Part shown: one piece after another, positions 9,118-17,305 of the stretch
Layout of the letters: each line of letters begins with the position of its first letter
Position numbering within the stretch: position 1 is the first letter of the stretch
Source of the DNA: JAMXLO01 sp963799415
GTDB lineage: Bacteria; Pseudomonadota; Alphaproteobacteria; Acetobacterales; Acetobacteraceae
NCBI GenBank assembly: GCA_963799415.1
Contig: CAWCXI010000015.1
Coordinates: 94,274-158,273 of the forward strand
Reading direction: 5' to 3'
DNA length: 64,000 bases
The notes under the pieces: generated by a model
Told to the model about the DNA's origin: nothing
What the model saw: only the letters and a program-made list of their open reading frames with translations
Database searches by the model: none
Position numbers and translations under genes: made by a program

Positions 9118-9954
9118 ATGGAGCAGGTCGCTCAGGCTGATCCGTTCATTGTGCAAGGCAGTCACCGTCTCATATGCGGCGATTGCTTGACGGTTCTACC
9201 AGCTTTGGAGGCTGGTACGGCCGACGTTGTTGTGACGTCGCCACCGTATAACCTTGGACTATCGTACCGTGACTATTGCGACAGAAGGAATGAGGACGAG
9301 TATCTCGACTGGCTGATATGCGTTGCGAGCGAAATCCGTCGCGTCATGAAGGCGGACGCTTCGTTCTTCCTCAATATCTCTGGCTCGTCCAGTGCTCCTT
9401 GGCTGCCGTTTGAACTGGTCGTCCGGTTGCGGCCGCTGTTCGTGCTGCAAAATCACATAACCTGGATCAAGTCGATCGCCACCAAGGGTGATGCGGTCGG
9501 TCACTTCAAGCCGGTGGGCGGGCAACGTTTCCTGCACCACAACCACGAGCACATCTTTCACCTGACGTTGTCTGGCGACGTGAAACTCGACCGACTGGCG
9601 ATCGGCGTGCCGTTCAAGGATAAATCGAATATAGCGCGCCGCAACCACGCCAAGGATTTGCGATGTCGCGGGAACACATGGTTCATCCCGTACGACACAG
9701 TGCAGAGCAAAGCCGCAAAGTTCCATCATCCGAGCACGTTTCCCCTGGCGCTGCCACGCTGGTGCATTCGTCTGCACGGTCGTAGCAATGCCGTCGTGCT
9801 GGATCCGTTCATGGGAACCGGGACTACACTGGTAGCTGCCGAGTTGGAGGGGGCAAGCGGCATCGGCATCGACGTTGATCCGAGCTACGTTGCGATTGGC
9901 CAAGGCCGCCTCGTCGAGGCGAGCCACGTGCAGCCGGACCTGGTGGTCGTCTGA
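9118..9954 (+). CDS. Site-specific DNA methyltransferase (beta-class, solitary)
   Basis: AdoMet-dependent amino-methyltransferase. The catalytic motif IV TSPPYN is at residue ~41 and the AdoMet motif I LDPFMGTGTT near residue 230, the order of the beta class (N6-adenine or N4-cytosine). It has 278 residues and lacks the extra C-terminal domain of CcrM. No restriction endonuclease is adjacent, so it is an orphan enzyme, phage-type or regulatory. The stop overlaps the start of the next gene by one base (TGATG). Codon usage looks somewhat more AT-rich than the flanks, hinting at acquisition. The target site is unknown. Confidence 0.85.
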   Translation: MEQVAQADPFIVQGSHRLICGDCLTVLPALEAGTADVVVTSPPYNLGLSYRDYCDRRNEDEYLDWLICVASEIRRVMKADASFFLNISGSSSAPWLPFELVVRLRPLFVLQNHITWIKSIATKGDAVGHFKPVGGQRFLHHNHEHIFHLTLSGDVKLDRLAIGVPFKDKSNIARRNHAKDLRCRGNTWFIPYDTVQSKAAKFHHPSTFPLALPRWCIRLHGRSNAVVLDPFMGTGTTLVAAELEGASGIGIDVDPSYVAIGQGRLVEASHVQPDLVVV

Positions 9955-10724
9955 TGGCTTCCGATAGACCGCGCGTCGCACTGTTTGTCACCTGCCTGGT
10001 CGATCTCTATCGCCCGACGGTCGGCTTCGCGGCGTTACGGTTGCTTGAACAGGCCGGCTGCCAGGTCGAAGTGCCGCGTGCGCAGACCTGCTGTGGCCAA
10101 CCCGCCTATAATTCCGGTGATCGGAGCACAGCGCGCGACCTTGGGGAGGCCATCCTCGATGCATTCGGTGGCTATGACTTCGTGGTGGTGCCATCGGGTT
10201 CTTGCGGGGGCATGTTGAAGCATCACCTGCCACACCTGTTCGACGACGATCCCAATTTGCGAGCGCGCGCCGATGCACTCGCAGAGCGAACATTCGAACT
10301 GGTGAGTTTCCTGGCAGACGTCATGGGCGTCGAACGTCTGCAGACTCGGCATATCGGCGGCCCAGTGACGTATCACGACGGCTGTTCAGGTCTGCGTGAA
10401 CTCGGTGTCAGGGAGCAGCCGCGCCGCCTGCTGCAGGCGATCGGAGCGACTGTCACCGAGATGGTGGATGCGGAGGTCTGCTGCGGATTCGGCGGCACGT
10501 TCTGCGTGAAATATCCCGACATCTCTACGCGGATGGTGTCCGACAAGGTGCGCGACGTCGTCGCCACAGGAGCTGAGACGGTGCTTGCCGGCGATCTCGG
10601 CTGTCTGCTGAACATGGCGGGGCGCCTGCGACGCGAGGGGCACCGCACAAAGGTGCGCCACGTCGCCGAAGTTCTCGCCGGGATGACCGGACAAGTGCCA
10701 CCGATTGGCGAGAGCCGGCAGTAG
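9954..10724 (+). CDS. (Fe-S)-binding protein, LldE/LutA-like (CCG domain)
   Basis: Two cysteine-rich CCG domains are visible: TCCGQPAYNSGD near residue 48 and VCCGFGGTFCVKYP near 180, each with the CCG signature that binds an Fe-S cluster. The length (256) and arrangement match LldE/LutA/GlcF-type subunits of lactate oxidation complexes. Its usual partners LldF/LutB and LldG/LutC are not in the window, so it either works with distant subunits or has another redox role. It is translationally coupled to the methyltransferase gene. Confidence 0.82.
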   Translation: MASDRPRVALFVTCLVDLYRPTVGFAALRLLEQAGCQVEVPRAQTCCGQPAYNSGDRSTARDLGEAILDAFGGYDFVVVPSGSCGGMLKHHLPHLFDDDPNLRARADALAERTFELVSFLADVMGVERLQTRHIGGPVTYHDGCSGLRELGVREQPRRLLQAIGATVTEMVDAEVCCGFGGTFCVKYPDISTRMVSDKVRDVVATGAETVLAGDLGCLLNMAGRLRREGHRTKVRHVAEVLAGMTGQVPPIGESRQ

Positions 10725-10744
10725 CCTCCGGCCACCGCGCTCTG

Positions 10745-11533
10745 TCAGTGACCGCGGAGTATCTGGCTGAGAAACAGCTTCAGTCGATCGGTCTGCGGGC
10801 TTTCGAACATGCGCTTTGGCGAGCCGCTTTCGACAATCTCGCCGCGGTCCATGAACATGACACGGTCGGCGACCTGGCGCGCGAATCCCATCTCGTGCGT
10901 TACGCAGACCATGGTCATGCCGGATTCGGCCAACTCGATCATCACATCGAGCACCTCCTTGATCATCTCAGGATCGAGCGCCGAGGTAGGCTCATCGAAC
11001 AACATCATCTTGGGGCGCATGCACAGGGCGCGTGCAATAGCAACGCGCTGCTGCTGCCCACCCGATAACTGTCCGGGATATTTCCTGGCCTGCTCGGGAA
11101 TCCTGACGCGGGTAAGGAAGCTCATCGCGAGTTCCTCGGCGTCGGCCTTTGGCATCTTGCGTACCCAGATCGGTGCCAGCGTGCAGTTCTCCAGGATGGA
11201 GAGATGCGGGAACAGGTTGAAGGACTGGAATACCATGCCGACCTCGCGCCGGATTGTATCGAGCGCGCGCAGATCATCGGTCAGCTCGATGCCATCGACG
11301 ACGATGGCGCCCTCCTGATGCGATTCCAGGCGGTTGATGCACCGGATCATCGTGGACTTGCCCGAGCCGGACGGTCCGCACACCACGACGCGCTCCCCCT
11401 CGGCCACCGACAAGGATACGTCGCGCAATACGTGCAGCGAACCAAACCACTTGTTCACGTTGTTCATTACGATGATCGGCGGAGCCTTTGCTAACTGCGC
11501 AACGGCATGATCTGGCAATGCGGTCTGACCCAT
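10745..11533 (-). CDS. Polar amino-acid ABC transporter ATP-binding protein (AapP/GlnQ-like)
   Basis: ATPase with Walker A GPSGSGKSTM, Q-loop GMVFQSFNLFPH, signature LSGGQQQRVAIARALC and Walker B MMLFDEPTSALDP. The sequence is closest in style to AapP/GlnQ of polar-amino-acid importers. The ATG at 11533 (MGQTALPDHA) is preferred over an upstream start at 11605. No permease or binding-protein gene lies beside it: a regulator is upstream and the convergent LldE-like gene is downstream. It must serve a transporter encoded elsewhere or be a leftover of a broken operon. Confidence 0.85.
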   Translation of the reverse strand: MGQTALPDHAVAQLAKAPPIIVMNNVNKWFGSLHVLRDVSLSVAEGERVVVCGPSGSGKSTMIRCINRLESHQEGAIVVDGIELTDDLRALDTIRREVGMVFQSFNLFPHLSILENCTLAPIWVRKMPKADAEELAMSFLTRVRIPEQARKYPGQLSGGQQQRVAIARALCMRPKMMLFDEPTSALDPEMIKEVLDVMIELAESGMTMVCVTHEMGFARQVADRVMFMDRGEIVESGSPKRMFESPQTDRLKLFLSQILRGH

Positions 11534-11665
11534 CGCGATGTCCTCATTCCAGGTGCCGATACACAATCTGCGGCTTGGCACTTGCCAGCCGCGATCGCGC
11601 GCCAATCGCGATCACCACACTCTCCGATGGGTGAGGGATTTTTTCAATATCGACCTAGCCGAGCC

Positions 11666-13654
11666 TCAACTTTCCGGCAGACCTCCGCGCCGCAATCCTT
11701 CCGCGTAGAAATCCAGATCTGCCTGTCGTTTGATCGGAGATCGTTCGAGCGCGCTCCTGACGCAAAATCGTGGCTCAAGCGTCAATAGACGTGCCAGGAC
11801 GCGCGCCGCCTCCTGATCACGACCAAGGTGACCGAGCGTTGCCAGATAACCCTTATACGTGGAGGTAAAACCTGGATTGAGTTCAATCGATCGACGCCCA
11901 AGCGCCAATGCTTCTTCAAAATGCCCTTGTAAGAGATACGGCATCAACAGCGCCATGTCGAAAAAGAACGCGTGGGGGTCATGCGGTGAAAGGTGCCGAG
12001 CGCGTTCGATGTGTTCGATCGCCGTTGCGTGGCGGCCGAGATAACAGTTTGCGAGCCCCGAGAAGCACCAAGCCAGCGACAGGTTTGGGTTCAACGAGAT
12101 CGCACGCTCGTGCAGCGCGCATGCCTCCTCGGCGCGCCGGTGAAGAAAGCCACGGAGGTGACCAACCAGCGTCAAAGTACGGGCGTCACCGGGGTCGAGT
12201 GTGACAGCCCGCTCTGCCAGCTCGCTCGCATGCATCATCGCTTCGACCGGATCCGGCGCCCAGGCCTGTCCGACCAGGAGCAAGTGCCAGTAGACCCACC
12301 ATGAAAGCGCTGTCACATTGCCAGGCTCCATTGCCACAGCAGCCGAGAGCAGTTCCCCTGCGGCATAGAATCCGGACGCTTCAAGTCGGTATATCGCAGG
12401 AATGGCGCGCAATGTGAGGTCGAATGCCGTTGCCTCTCCTGGTTCACGCAACATTCGGCGTTTGCCTTCGTGCAGCAGCAATTCGGGATCGATCTGGGCT
12501 GCTGTCTTGCCAGCAATTTCGCTCTGGACCGCCAGGACATCGTCCACTTCCCGGTCGCAATGAAGTGCCCAGACCACCTTGCCACCGGTATGAAGGTCCA
12601 GGAGGCGTAGCATGATGCGGGTGCGCTTCCCGAAACGCTGCAGCGTGCTGTCGAGCAAATAGTCTGTATCAGGATCATACAAGGGCGTCTCAGTCCGCTG
12701 CTCGTGTGGCACGGCTGCGACGCAGGAAACCCAGCGGAAGCGTGACACCGCGGCCGTAATCTCCTCGGCCAAGCCTGGCAGCGACCCATCCTGTCGCGAA
12801 CCATCCAATGTACGCGGCGGAAGCACGCACAGGCTAATTCCCTGCTTGACATTATTCGACTTCGTAACGACTGGTAGCGAGAGCTGCGCGCGTGGTGTGC
12901 CCCGGATTAACGCTGCTGTCTCGGGCGAAGGATCACGGCCGACAGGCAGCAGGGCGCTGGAGTATCGCTCGAAAGCCAACTGGGCGGCAGCGTGATCTCC
13001 TTGTTCCAGCAGCGCACGGATCAGGGCTTGCCACGCGGGTTCGTACGTCCGGTCGATCGTCAACAAGCGTTCAGCCGCCGCGATTCGCGGCTCAGTCTCC
13101 CGCTCGGAACGAAGCGCTGCCTCCGCCACTGAAAGCGCCTGTTGCGTCACCCACTGACGCTGTTCCGCTAGCCAGCGGTCAAATGCGGGATCAATGCCCT
13201 CAAGATCATCGAGCAGGGTGGGCCGAAACACCTCCAGGCCTTGAGGGTCCGTGGCAGTTGCTCCAGCCGTCACACGCACATCGACCCACAGTCCGTTTTC
13301 GAATAAAATCAGGTAGTTGCGGTCCGCATGCAGCAGATTTGCGGTGCCCTGTCCCAACGCGCGCTGCAATTCATGCACCGACTGCCGCAGGGATCCTCTC
13401 GCCTGCTCCTTGGCGCGCTGGCTCCAAAGGAGCCCGGTCAGCCTGCTCCGTAATACCGGCCTTGGCGACGCCAGTGCGAGGATGGCCAGCACCGCCCGGG
13501 TTTTTCGCGATCGAGGCAGCACACTGCGGCCCGATGCTTCAACGGCGCGCATCTGACCGAACAGCGACAGCCGCAACAGCGGTCCGGCGGAAACCGCAGG
13601 CGCAACATCATACGACCCATCCGCGTGCAGAACAGTGATACAGAGCCTCGCCAT
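11666..13654 (-). CDS. BTAD-type transcriptional regulator with TolB-like and TPR domains
   Basis: About 662 residues. N-terminal winged-helix DNA-binding segment (RSRKTRAVLAILALA.. SRLTGLLWS, about residues 45-85), bacterial transcriptional activation domain of helical repeats (about 90-260; LERLL- and AAQLAFERY-like repeats), a TolB/adenylate-cyclase-associated segment (GISLCVLPP to about 430), and C-terminal TPR repeats (LSLAWCFSGLANCYLGR and the following units). Such SARP/HilA-like proteins act as cytoplasmic activators; the ligand is unknown. The ATG at 13654 is preferred over an upstream in-frame start at 13792. It is divergent from the YeiH-type gene, a likely target. Confidence 0.78.
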   Translation of the reverse strand: MARLCITVLHADGSYDVAPAVSAGPLLRLSLFGQMRAVEASGRSVLPRSRKTRAVLAILALASPRPVLRSRLTGLLWSQRAKEQARGSLRQSVHELQRALGQGTANLLHADRNYLILFENGLWVDVRVTAGATATDPQGLEVFRPTLLDDLEGIDPAFDRWLAEQRQWVTQQALSVAEAALRSERETEPRIAAAERLLTIDRTYEPAWQALIRALLEQGDHAAAQLAFERYSSALLPVGRDPSPETAALIRGTPRAQLSLPVVTKSNNVKQGISLCVLPPRTLDGSRQDGSLPGLAEEITAAVSRFRWVSCVAAVPHEQRTETPLYDPDTDYLLDSTLQRFGKRTRIMLRLLDLHTGGKVVWALHCDREVDDVLAVQSEIAGKTAAQIDPELLLHEGKRRMLREPGEATAFDLTLRAIPAIYRLEASGFYAAGELLSAAVAMEPGNVTALSWWVYWHLLLVGQAWAPDPVEAMMHASELAERAVTLDPGDARTLTLVGHLRGFLHRRAEEACALHERAISLNPNLSLAWCFSGLANCYLGRHATAIEHIERARHLSPHDPHAFFFDMALLMPYLLQGHFEEALALGRRSIELNPGFTSTYKGYLATLGHLGRDQEAARVLARLLTLEPRFCVRSALERSPIKRQADLDFYAEGLRRGGLPES

Positions 13655-13825
13655 TCGGGAAGACCGACCGATGAAACAACCCATGGTCGAATGTATTGCG
13701 AAGAATGCTAGCCAAGGGGGCGCGGCGATGCAAGGACCTGCAAATCTTGGCTGGGGTTCTGAAACCAGGGTAACTTCGGCTAGGCTCCGCACTCGAGGCG
13801 AGAGACAGCGGGAGAGGTCAGGCTC

Positions 13826-14881
13826 ATGGCGATACAGCAGGATTTGGCAGTTTCGTCAGCGCCGCGCATCGCATCAGCGCCCTGGGTCCGGTTGGCAGCC
13901 GGATTTTCGCTTTGCGTCGCAATCGCGGCCGCCGCTGTTGCGGCTGCGGGTTTCGCGCCGATTATCGGCGCGCCGGTGATTGCGATTGCCATCGGCGTCG
14001 TCGTTACCAATACGCTGCGTGGGCCGCTTCACATTGGCATTCTGCGCGTCGGTGATGTCAGTAAACTGTGTCTGAAGGGTGGTATCATCCTACTCGGCGC
14101 CAGTCTGGATTTGGGCGTCATTCTGCGAACCGGCGCCGAATCGCTGCCCGTGCTTCTACTGACGATTGGTGTGGGACTGGTTTGCGCCCTGCTGATCGGT
14201 CGAACGATGAGCGTCCATTGGCGTATGCGGTGCCTGATAGGTATCGGCACAACGATATGTGGCGCGTCGGCGATCGCGGCATTGGCACCGGTGGTGCGCG
14301 CCAAAGCGGAAGAGATCGCCTATGCGATCTCGGTCATTTTCTTTTTCAACATGCTCGCAGTTTTCGCCTTCCCAACAATCGGCCACTTGATGGGCCTCAG
14401 CAATGCCGGCTTCGGCTTGTGGGCAGGCACAGCGGTGAACGACACGTCAGCGGTTGTCGCAGCCGGTTTCGCCTACAGCCACGATGCCGGAACGATTGCG
14501 ACGATCGTCAAGCTTACGCGCACCACGTTGATCATCCCGCTGGTGATAGGCTTTGGACTGGCGATGCCGTGGTTCGAGCCGCGGCCTGAAGGGGAGATCG
14601 GCTCCCTGGCACAACGTGTCTATCAGGCGGTGCCGGTCTTCATCATCCTTTTCGTGCTGGCCTCGCTACTCAACACACTGGGTTTGATGGGGCAGTTTGG
14701 ACCGAGCGTGCAGCTAATAGGACGTTGGGTGCTGGTCGTTGCGCTTGCGGCCGTCGGGCTACAGGGTCACTGGCGGGCCTTTACCGGTGCGGGTGCGCGT
14801 CCCGTGCTGCTTGGCCTGGTCACCTGGATCGCGGTCGCCCTGGCCAGTCTTGCCATCCAGACGTGGACGAATACGCTGTAG
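13826..14881 (+). CDS. YeiH/YeiB-type putative sulfate exporter family protein
   Basis: A 351-residue polytopic inner-membrane protein of the UPF0324 (YeiH) family. Conserved segments are GTTICGASAIAAL after the fourth helix and WAGTAVNDTSAVVAAGF further on, both diagnostic. About ten hydrophobic helices can be counted. Family members are annotated as putative sulfate exporters, with weak experimental basis. It starts 171 bases from the divergent BTAD regulator, so the two may share a regulated promoter region. Confidence 0.85.
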   Translation: MAIQQDLAVSSAPRIASAPWVRLAAGFSLCVAIAAAAVAAAGFAPIIGAPVIAIAIGVVVTNTLRGPLHIGILRVGDVSKLCLKGGIILLGASLDLGVILRTGAESLPVLLLTIGVGLVCALLIGRTMSVHWRMRCLIGIGTTICGASAIAALAPVVRAKAEEIAYAISVIFFFNMLAVFAFPTIGHLMGLSNAGFGLWAGTAVNDTSAVVAAGFAYSHDAGTIATIVKLTRTTLIIPLVIGFGLAMPWFEPRPEGEIGSLAQRVYQAVPVFIILFVLASLLNTLGLMGQFGPSVQLIGRWVLVVALAAVGLQGHWRAFTGAGARPVLLGLVTWIAVALASLAIQTWTNTL

Positions 14882-14899
14882 TTTGTGTGAAAAAATTCC

Positions 14900-14928
14900 T
14901 TGACAGTCGGCGTCCAAACAGTTATCCG
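14900..14928 (+). promoter_or_regulatory. Candidate sigma-70 promoter
   Basis: A perfect TTGACA (-35) is followed after exactly 17 bases by TATCCG (-10, partial match), and the -35 is preceded by C as in the alphaproteobacterial CTTGAC form. It lies downstream of the YeiH-type gene and ~150 bases before the small ORF at 15080, implying a long leader transcript. Confidence 0.55.
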
Positions 14929-14963
14929 ACGCACGTCAACGGGCGTACCATGTCCGTTTAGTT

Positions 14964-15014
14964 TCCCGATCACACTAGGCCACCCGACGCGCCGACTCCA
15001 AGGCGCGATCGGGA
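14964..15014 (+). promoter_or_regulatory. Structured 5' leader (nested hairpin)
   Basis: A perfect 8-base stem TCCCGATC (14964-14971) / GATCGGGA (15007-15014) encloses an inner GCGCC/GGCGC hairpin (14989-14993 / 15002-15006). It sits between the candidate promoter and the small ORF. It could be an RNA regulatory element, but it matches no riboswitch class I can name. Confidence 0.4.
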
Positions 15015-15079
15015 GCGCTTGCGTACGGGATACCGCCTTGCGCCCGGGATGACGCCACCTCAGAGAAGGATATCTCACC

Positions 15080-15181
15080 ATGAAGTCGTCCTCTTCGATC
15101 GCTTTGCCCGCGACCACCGACACCGGCCGCATTAGCTTCGGCGCCGGCTTCCGGCTCCCGTCAGCCAAGCCGACCCGCTGA
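15080..15181 (+). CDS. Small ORF, 33-residue peptide
   Basis: ATG at 15080 with an AGAAGGA ribosome-binding site ~10 bases upstream. It encodes a Ser/Thr/Gly-rich basic peptide beginning MKSSSSIALPATTDT and ending RLPSAKPTR. It has its own promoter-like sequence and leader and is followed 18 bases later by a strong hairpin terminator, the layout of an abundantly expressed small peptide. There is no cysteine and no signal peptide. Function is unknown; it could be a leader peptide or the precursor of a modified peptide linked to the downstream DUF6065 gene. Confidence 0.45.
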   Translation: MKSSSSIALPATTDTGRISFGAGFRLPSAKPTR

Positions 15182-15199
15182 TCTCACCGCGACGCTGAT

Positions 15200-15242
15200 T
15201 GCCCCGTGGCCGTCGGATTCCGGCCGCGGGGCAGTCCGTTTT
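15200..15242 (+). terminator. Rho-independent terminator
   Basis: A 13-base GC-rich stem (TGCCCCGTGGCCG, 15200-15212, pairing with CGGCCGCGGGGCA, 15221-15233, one G-T wobble), an 8-base loop, then a GTCCGTTTT tail. It lies just after the 33-residue ORF and 40 bases before the DUF6065 gene, so it would terminate or attenuate transcription between them. Confidence 0.75.
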
Positions 15243-15283
15243 GCGCATTTGGCCACCAACAGACCAGGAGGTGAGTCGTCGCC

Positions 15284-16063
15284 ATGAAACAATCCAGCAC
15301 ACCGATCGCTCATTTCTATCGCGTTATCGATGAGGCTCGTTTGCCGCAGCGCGCCGATCGTTCGGCTGCGGGCACCCTGCCGACGCGTGCCTATCGCTAT
15401 TGCGACGCGGTCACCACTGCTGCCGGATTTGGCTGGTGGCTGTTTCCGCCGACGGATCTGCAGTTCATGTGGGATGGGCACGATATCTTCTGGCAATGCA
15501 CCGGTTGGGAGGATTGGTTGCCGCTGATGCCCGCGGCACAATTCCCGGACCTTTCCGCTCGCTTCGACAAGGCTGCGCCCGCTTCGCTTGCTGGATGTTC
15601 ACCACCATTCCTGACAGCGCTTCCTGAACCTGGCACGTTGCAGATCTGGACCGGCCTGATGGCGCGTACCGCGGCGGATTGGAGTTTGTTGATCCGCGCC
15701 CCGGCCAACCTGCCATCGCCCGGCGGATTCAGCCTGTACGAGGGGATCGTTGAGAGTGATCGCTGGTTCGGACCGCTATTCACGAATTTGCGGTTTACCC
15801 GGAGCCATACACCAGTCCGACTGCGCGCAGACTTTCCGCTGGCCCAGGTTCAACCATTGCCACGTGTGGCCTATGCTGATGTGACACTTGGCGCCATCGA
15901 CACCACTACCGACATGGCGGGATTCAAAGCGCAGGAATGGGCCGACTACGAGGCAACGATCGCCATTCCGAGTGACACTCCCGATCGCAACTTCGGCGGC
16001 TACGCTGTCGCTACACGCAAGCGTGCGCGGAGTGGCTGCCCGTTGGCGGCCACCACCCAGTGA
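15284..16063 (+). CDS. DUF6065 family protein
   Basis: A 259-residue soluble protein of unknown function. It carries the aromatic block GFGWWLFPPTDLQFMWDG near residue 50, which I associate with DUF6065, and FSLYEGIVESDRWFGPLF centrally. No signal peptide or catalytic motif is recognised. It follows the small ORF and terminator; an AGGAGGTG ribosome-binding site lies about 10 bases before the ATG. No function can be assigned; the proximity to a small peptide gene is the only clue. Confidence 0.65.
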   Translation: MKQSSTPIAHFYRVIDEARLPQRADRSAAGTLPTRAYRYCDAVTTAAGFGWWLFPPTDLQFMWDGHDIFWQCTGWEDWLPLMPAAQFPDLSARFDKAAPASLAGCSPPFLTALPEPGTLQIWTGLMARTAADWSLLIRAPANLPSPGGFSLYEGIVESDRWFGPLFTNLRFTRSHTPVRLRADFPLAQVQPLPRVAYADVTLGAIDTTTDMAGFKAQEWADYEATIAIPSDTPDRNFGGYAVATRKRARSGCPLAATTQ

Positions 16064-16072
16064 CCACGCGCG

Positions 16073-16552
16073 TCATACTGACATCAACTGCATGCAATCA
16101 CCCTTGCGGCCGGCACGAAACAGGAAATCGACCAAGGCGCCGATACCAAGCAGTCTCGGCCATTTATCAACCGAAGTGAGCTGCCAGATCTCCTCAACAG
16201 CATCGATTGCACCCATCAGGGCGGGATCGTCACCGGTGATCAGCAGAACCGGCAAATCTCGATCATGCGCGGCGACTGTCATCAGCACGTGGCAACCGTC
16301 CTGCCCAGCGGCGTCCATCTCGGCAACCACTGCCATGGGGCGGCGCTGACGCAATAATGATGCAAGGTCGTCGTGGGTTGGCATTCGTACGACTGTAACG
16401 TTCAGGCAATCGCATACGCTGCGAAACGCACTCGACATGCTTGTTTCGTCCTCGATCACCAGCACCAGCGGCTCTCTGGTCGCCTTCCCCGCATCGCTGC
16501 CGTTATCCTGCGCAGCAACACGCAAACCGAACTTCCTGTCCATGTAGGTCAT
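16073..16552 (-). CDS. Receiver-like (pseudo-REC) protein
   Basis: A 159-residue protein with a two-component receiver fold: LVLVIEDETSM (acidic pocket E-D) at about residue 30, AVVAEMDAAGQDG where the phospho-Asp should be, LLITGDD (conserved Thr) and VDKW (conserved Lys). Counting back from DG, the phosphorylation-site residue is Glu instead of Asp, so classical phosphotransfer looks impossible and the domain may be locked in an active-like state. There is no output domain and no kinase nearby. Convergent with the DUF6065 gene (9-base gap). Confidence 0.65.
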   Translation of the reverse strand: MTYMDRKFGLRVAAQDNGSDAGKATREPLVLVIEDETSMSSAFRSVCDCLNVTVVRMPTHDDLASLLRQRRPMAVVAEMDAAGQDGCHVLMTVAAHDRDLPVLLITGDDPALMGAIDAVEEIWQLTSVDKWPRLLGIGALVDFLFRAGRKGDCMQLMSV

Positions 16553-16708
16553 TGCGACTCCGGCAAAAAGGTGCTCGGCAATTCGGCTGTCCCTGTGAAG
16601 GACAACACCCGGTCAATGTGCCTCGACTGGCGATCCGGTTGAAGTGGCTGAACGGTTAGTACACCGTCAAAGTGCGGCATTACACCGTTAACCCTTGGCT
16701 ATGCGTAG

Positions 16709-17143
16709 TCAGCCGCGGTGCAAAGTCACCATCCAATGACATCTGCCCGATTGCAGCGTACCATTGATCGCATCATTTCCCGTGGCCATCGCGTCGAAGC
16801 TAATCGAGAGGTCCTGGTGATCAGGTCCCTGACGAACCAGCCTGCCGTTGAGATGGCTGCTAGCACTGAGCTCGCCACGGACCACGGTAGTGCTCTGGAA
16901 TGGATCAAGGGCGAACCCCTTATCCCCGATCGACATCAGCCCCTGAGTTGTGGCACCGCAGGCGTGCTCGGTCGGGACGACGGGACCAACCCACCGTCCC
17001 TGCAAGCCTTGCCAGGCGAGAACCTGACCGGACTGCAAACCCTCGCCCAGATCCTCCTTGCATCCAGTGATCAAAACGAGGAGGAGCAGCGCCCGAACAG
17101 CCGGGGAAGTCAGGCCGCGAGGCTCACCTAGGATTATTTTCAA
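16709..17143 (-). CDS. Putative small lipoprotein
   Basis: With a TTG start at 17143 the product is about 144 residues: a basic start, a hydrophobic stretch ALLLLVLITGC ending in a lipobox Cys, then a mature part rich in Gly, Gln and Ser. The frame is open upstream to 17494, but that part overlaps the terminase gene on the other strand and shows no protein-like features. Function unknown. It sits at the left border of the phage cluster, transcribed away from it. The start codon is uncertain. Confidence 0.45.
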   Translation of the reverse strand: MKIILGEPRGLTSPAVRALLLLVLITGCKEDLGEGLQSGQVLAWQGLQGRWVGPVVPTEHACGATTQGLMSIGDKGFALDPFQSTTVVRGELSASSHLNGRLVRQGPDHQDLSISFDAMATGNDAINGTLQSGRCHWMVTLHRG

Positions 17144-17305
17144 TTTCTTCTTGCCCACATACCCCAGTTCCTGGTATACATTCTTCCACAATGGCGCTGC
17201 GCACACGCGACACGCCCTTTCGATAATACTCGCTGATTTCGGTTGCCGCGGCGGTAACAGGAATCGTTCCAGACGTGGCGCGCATCGGCGGCACGCCTCC
17301 GCCGT

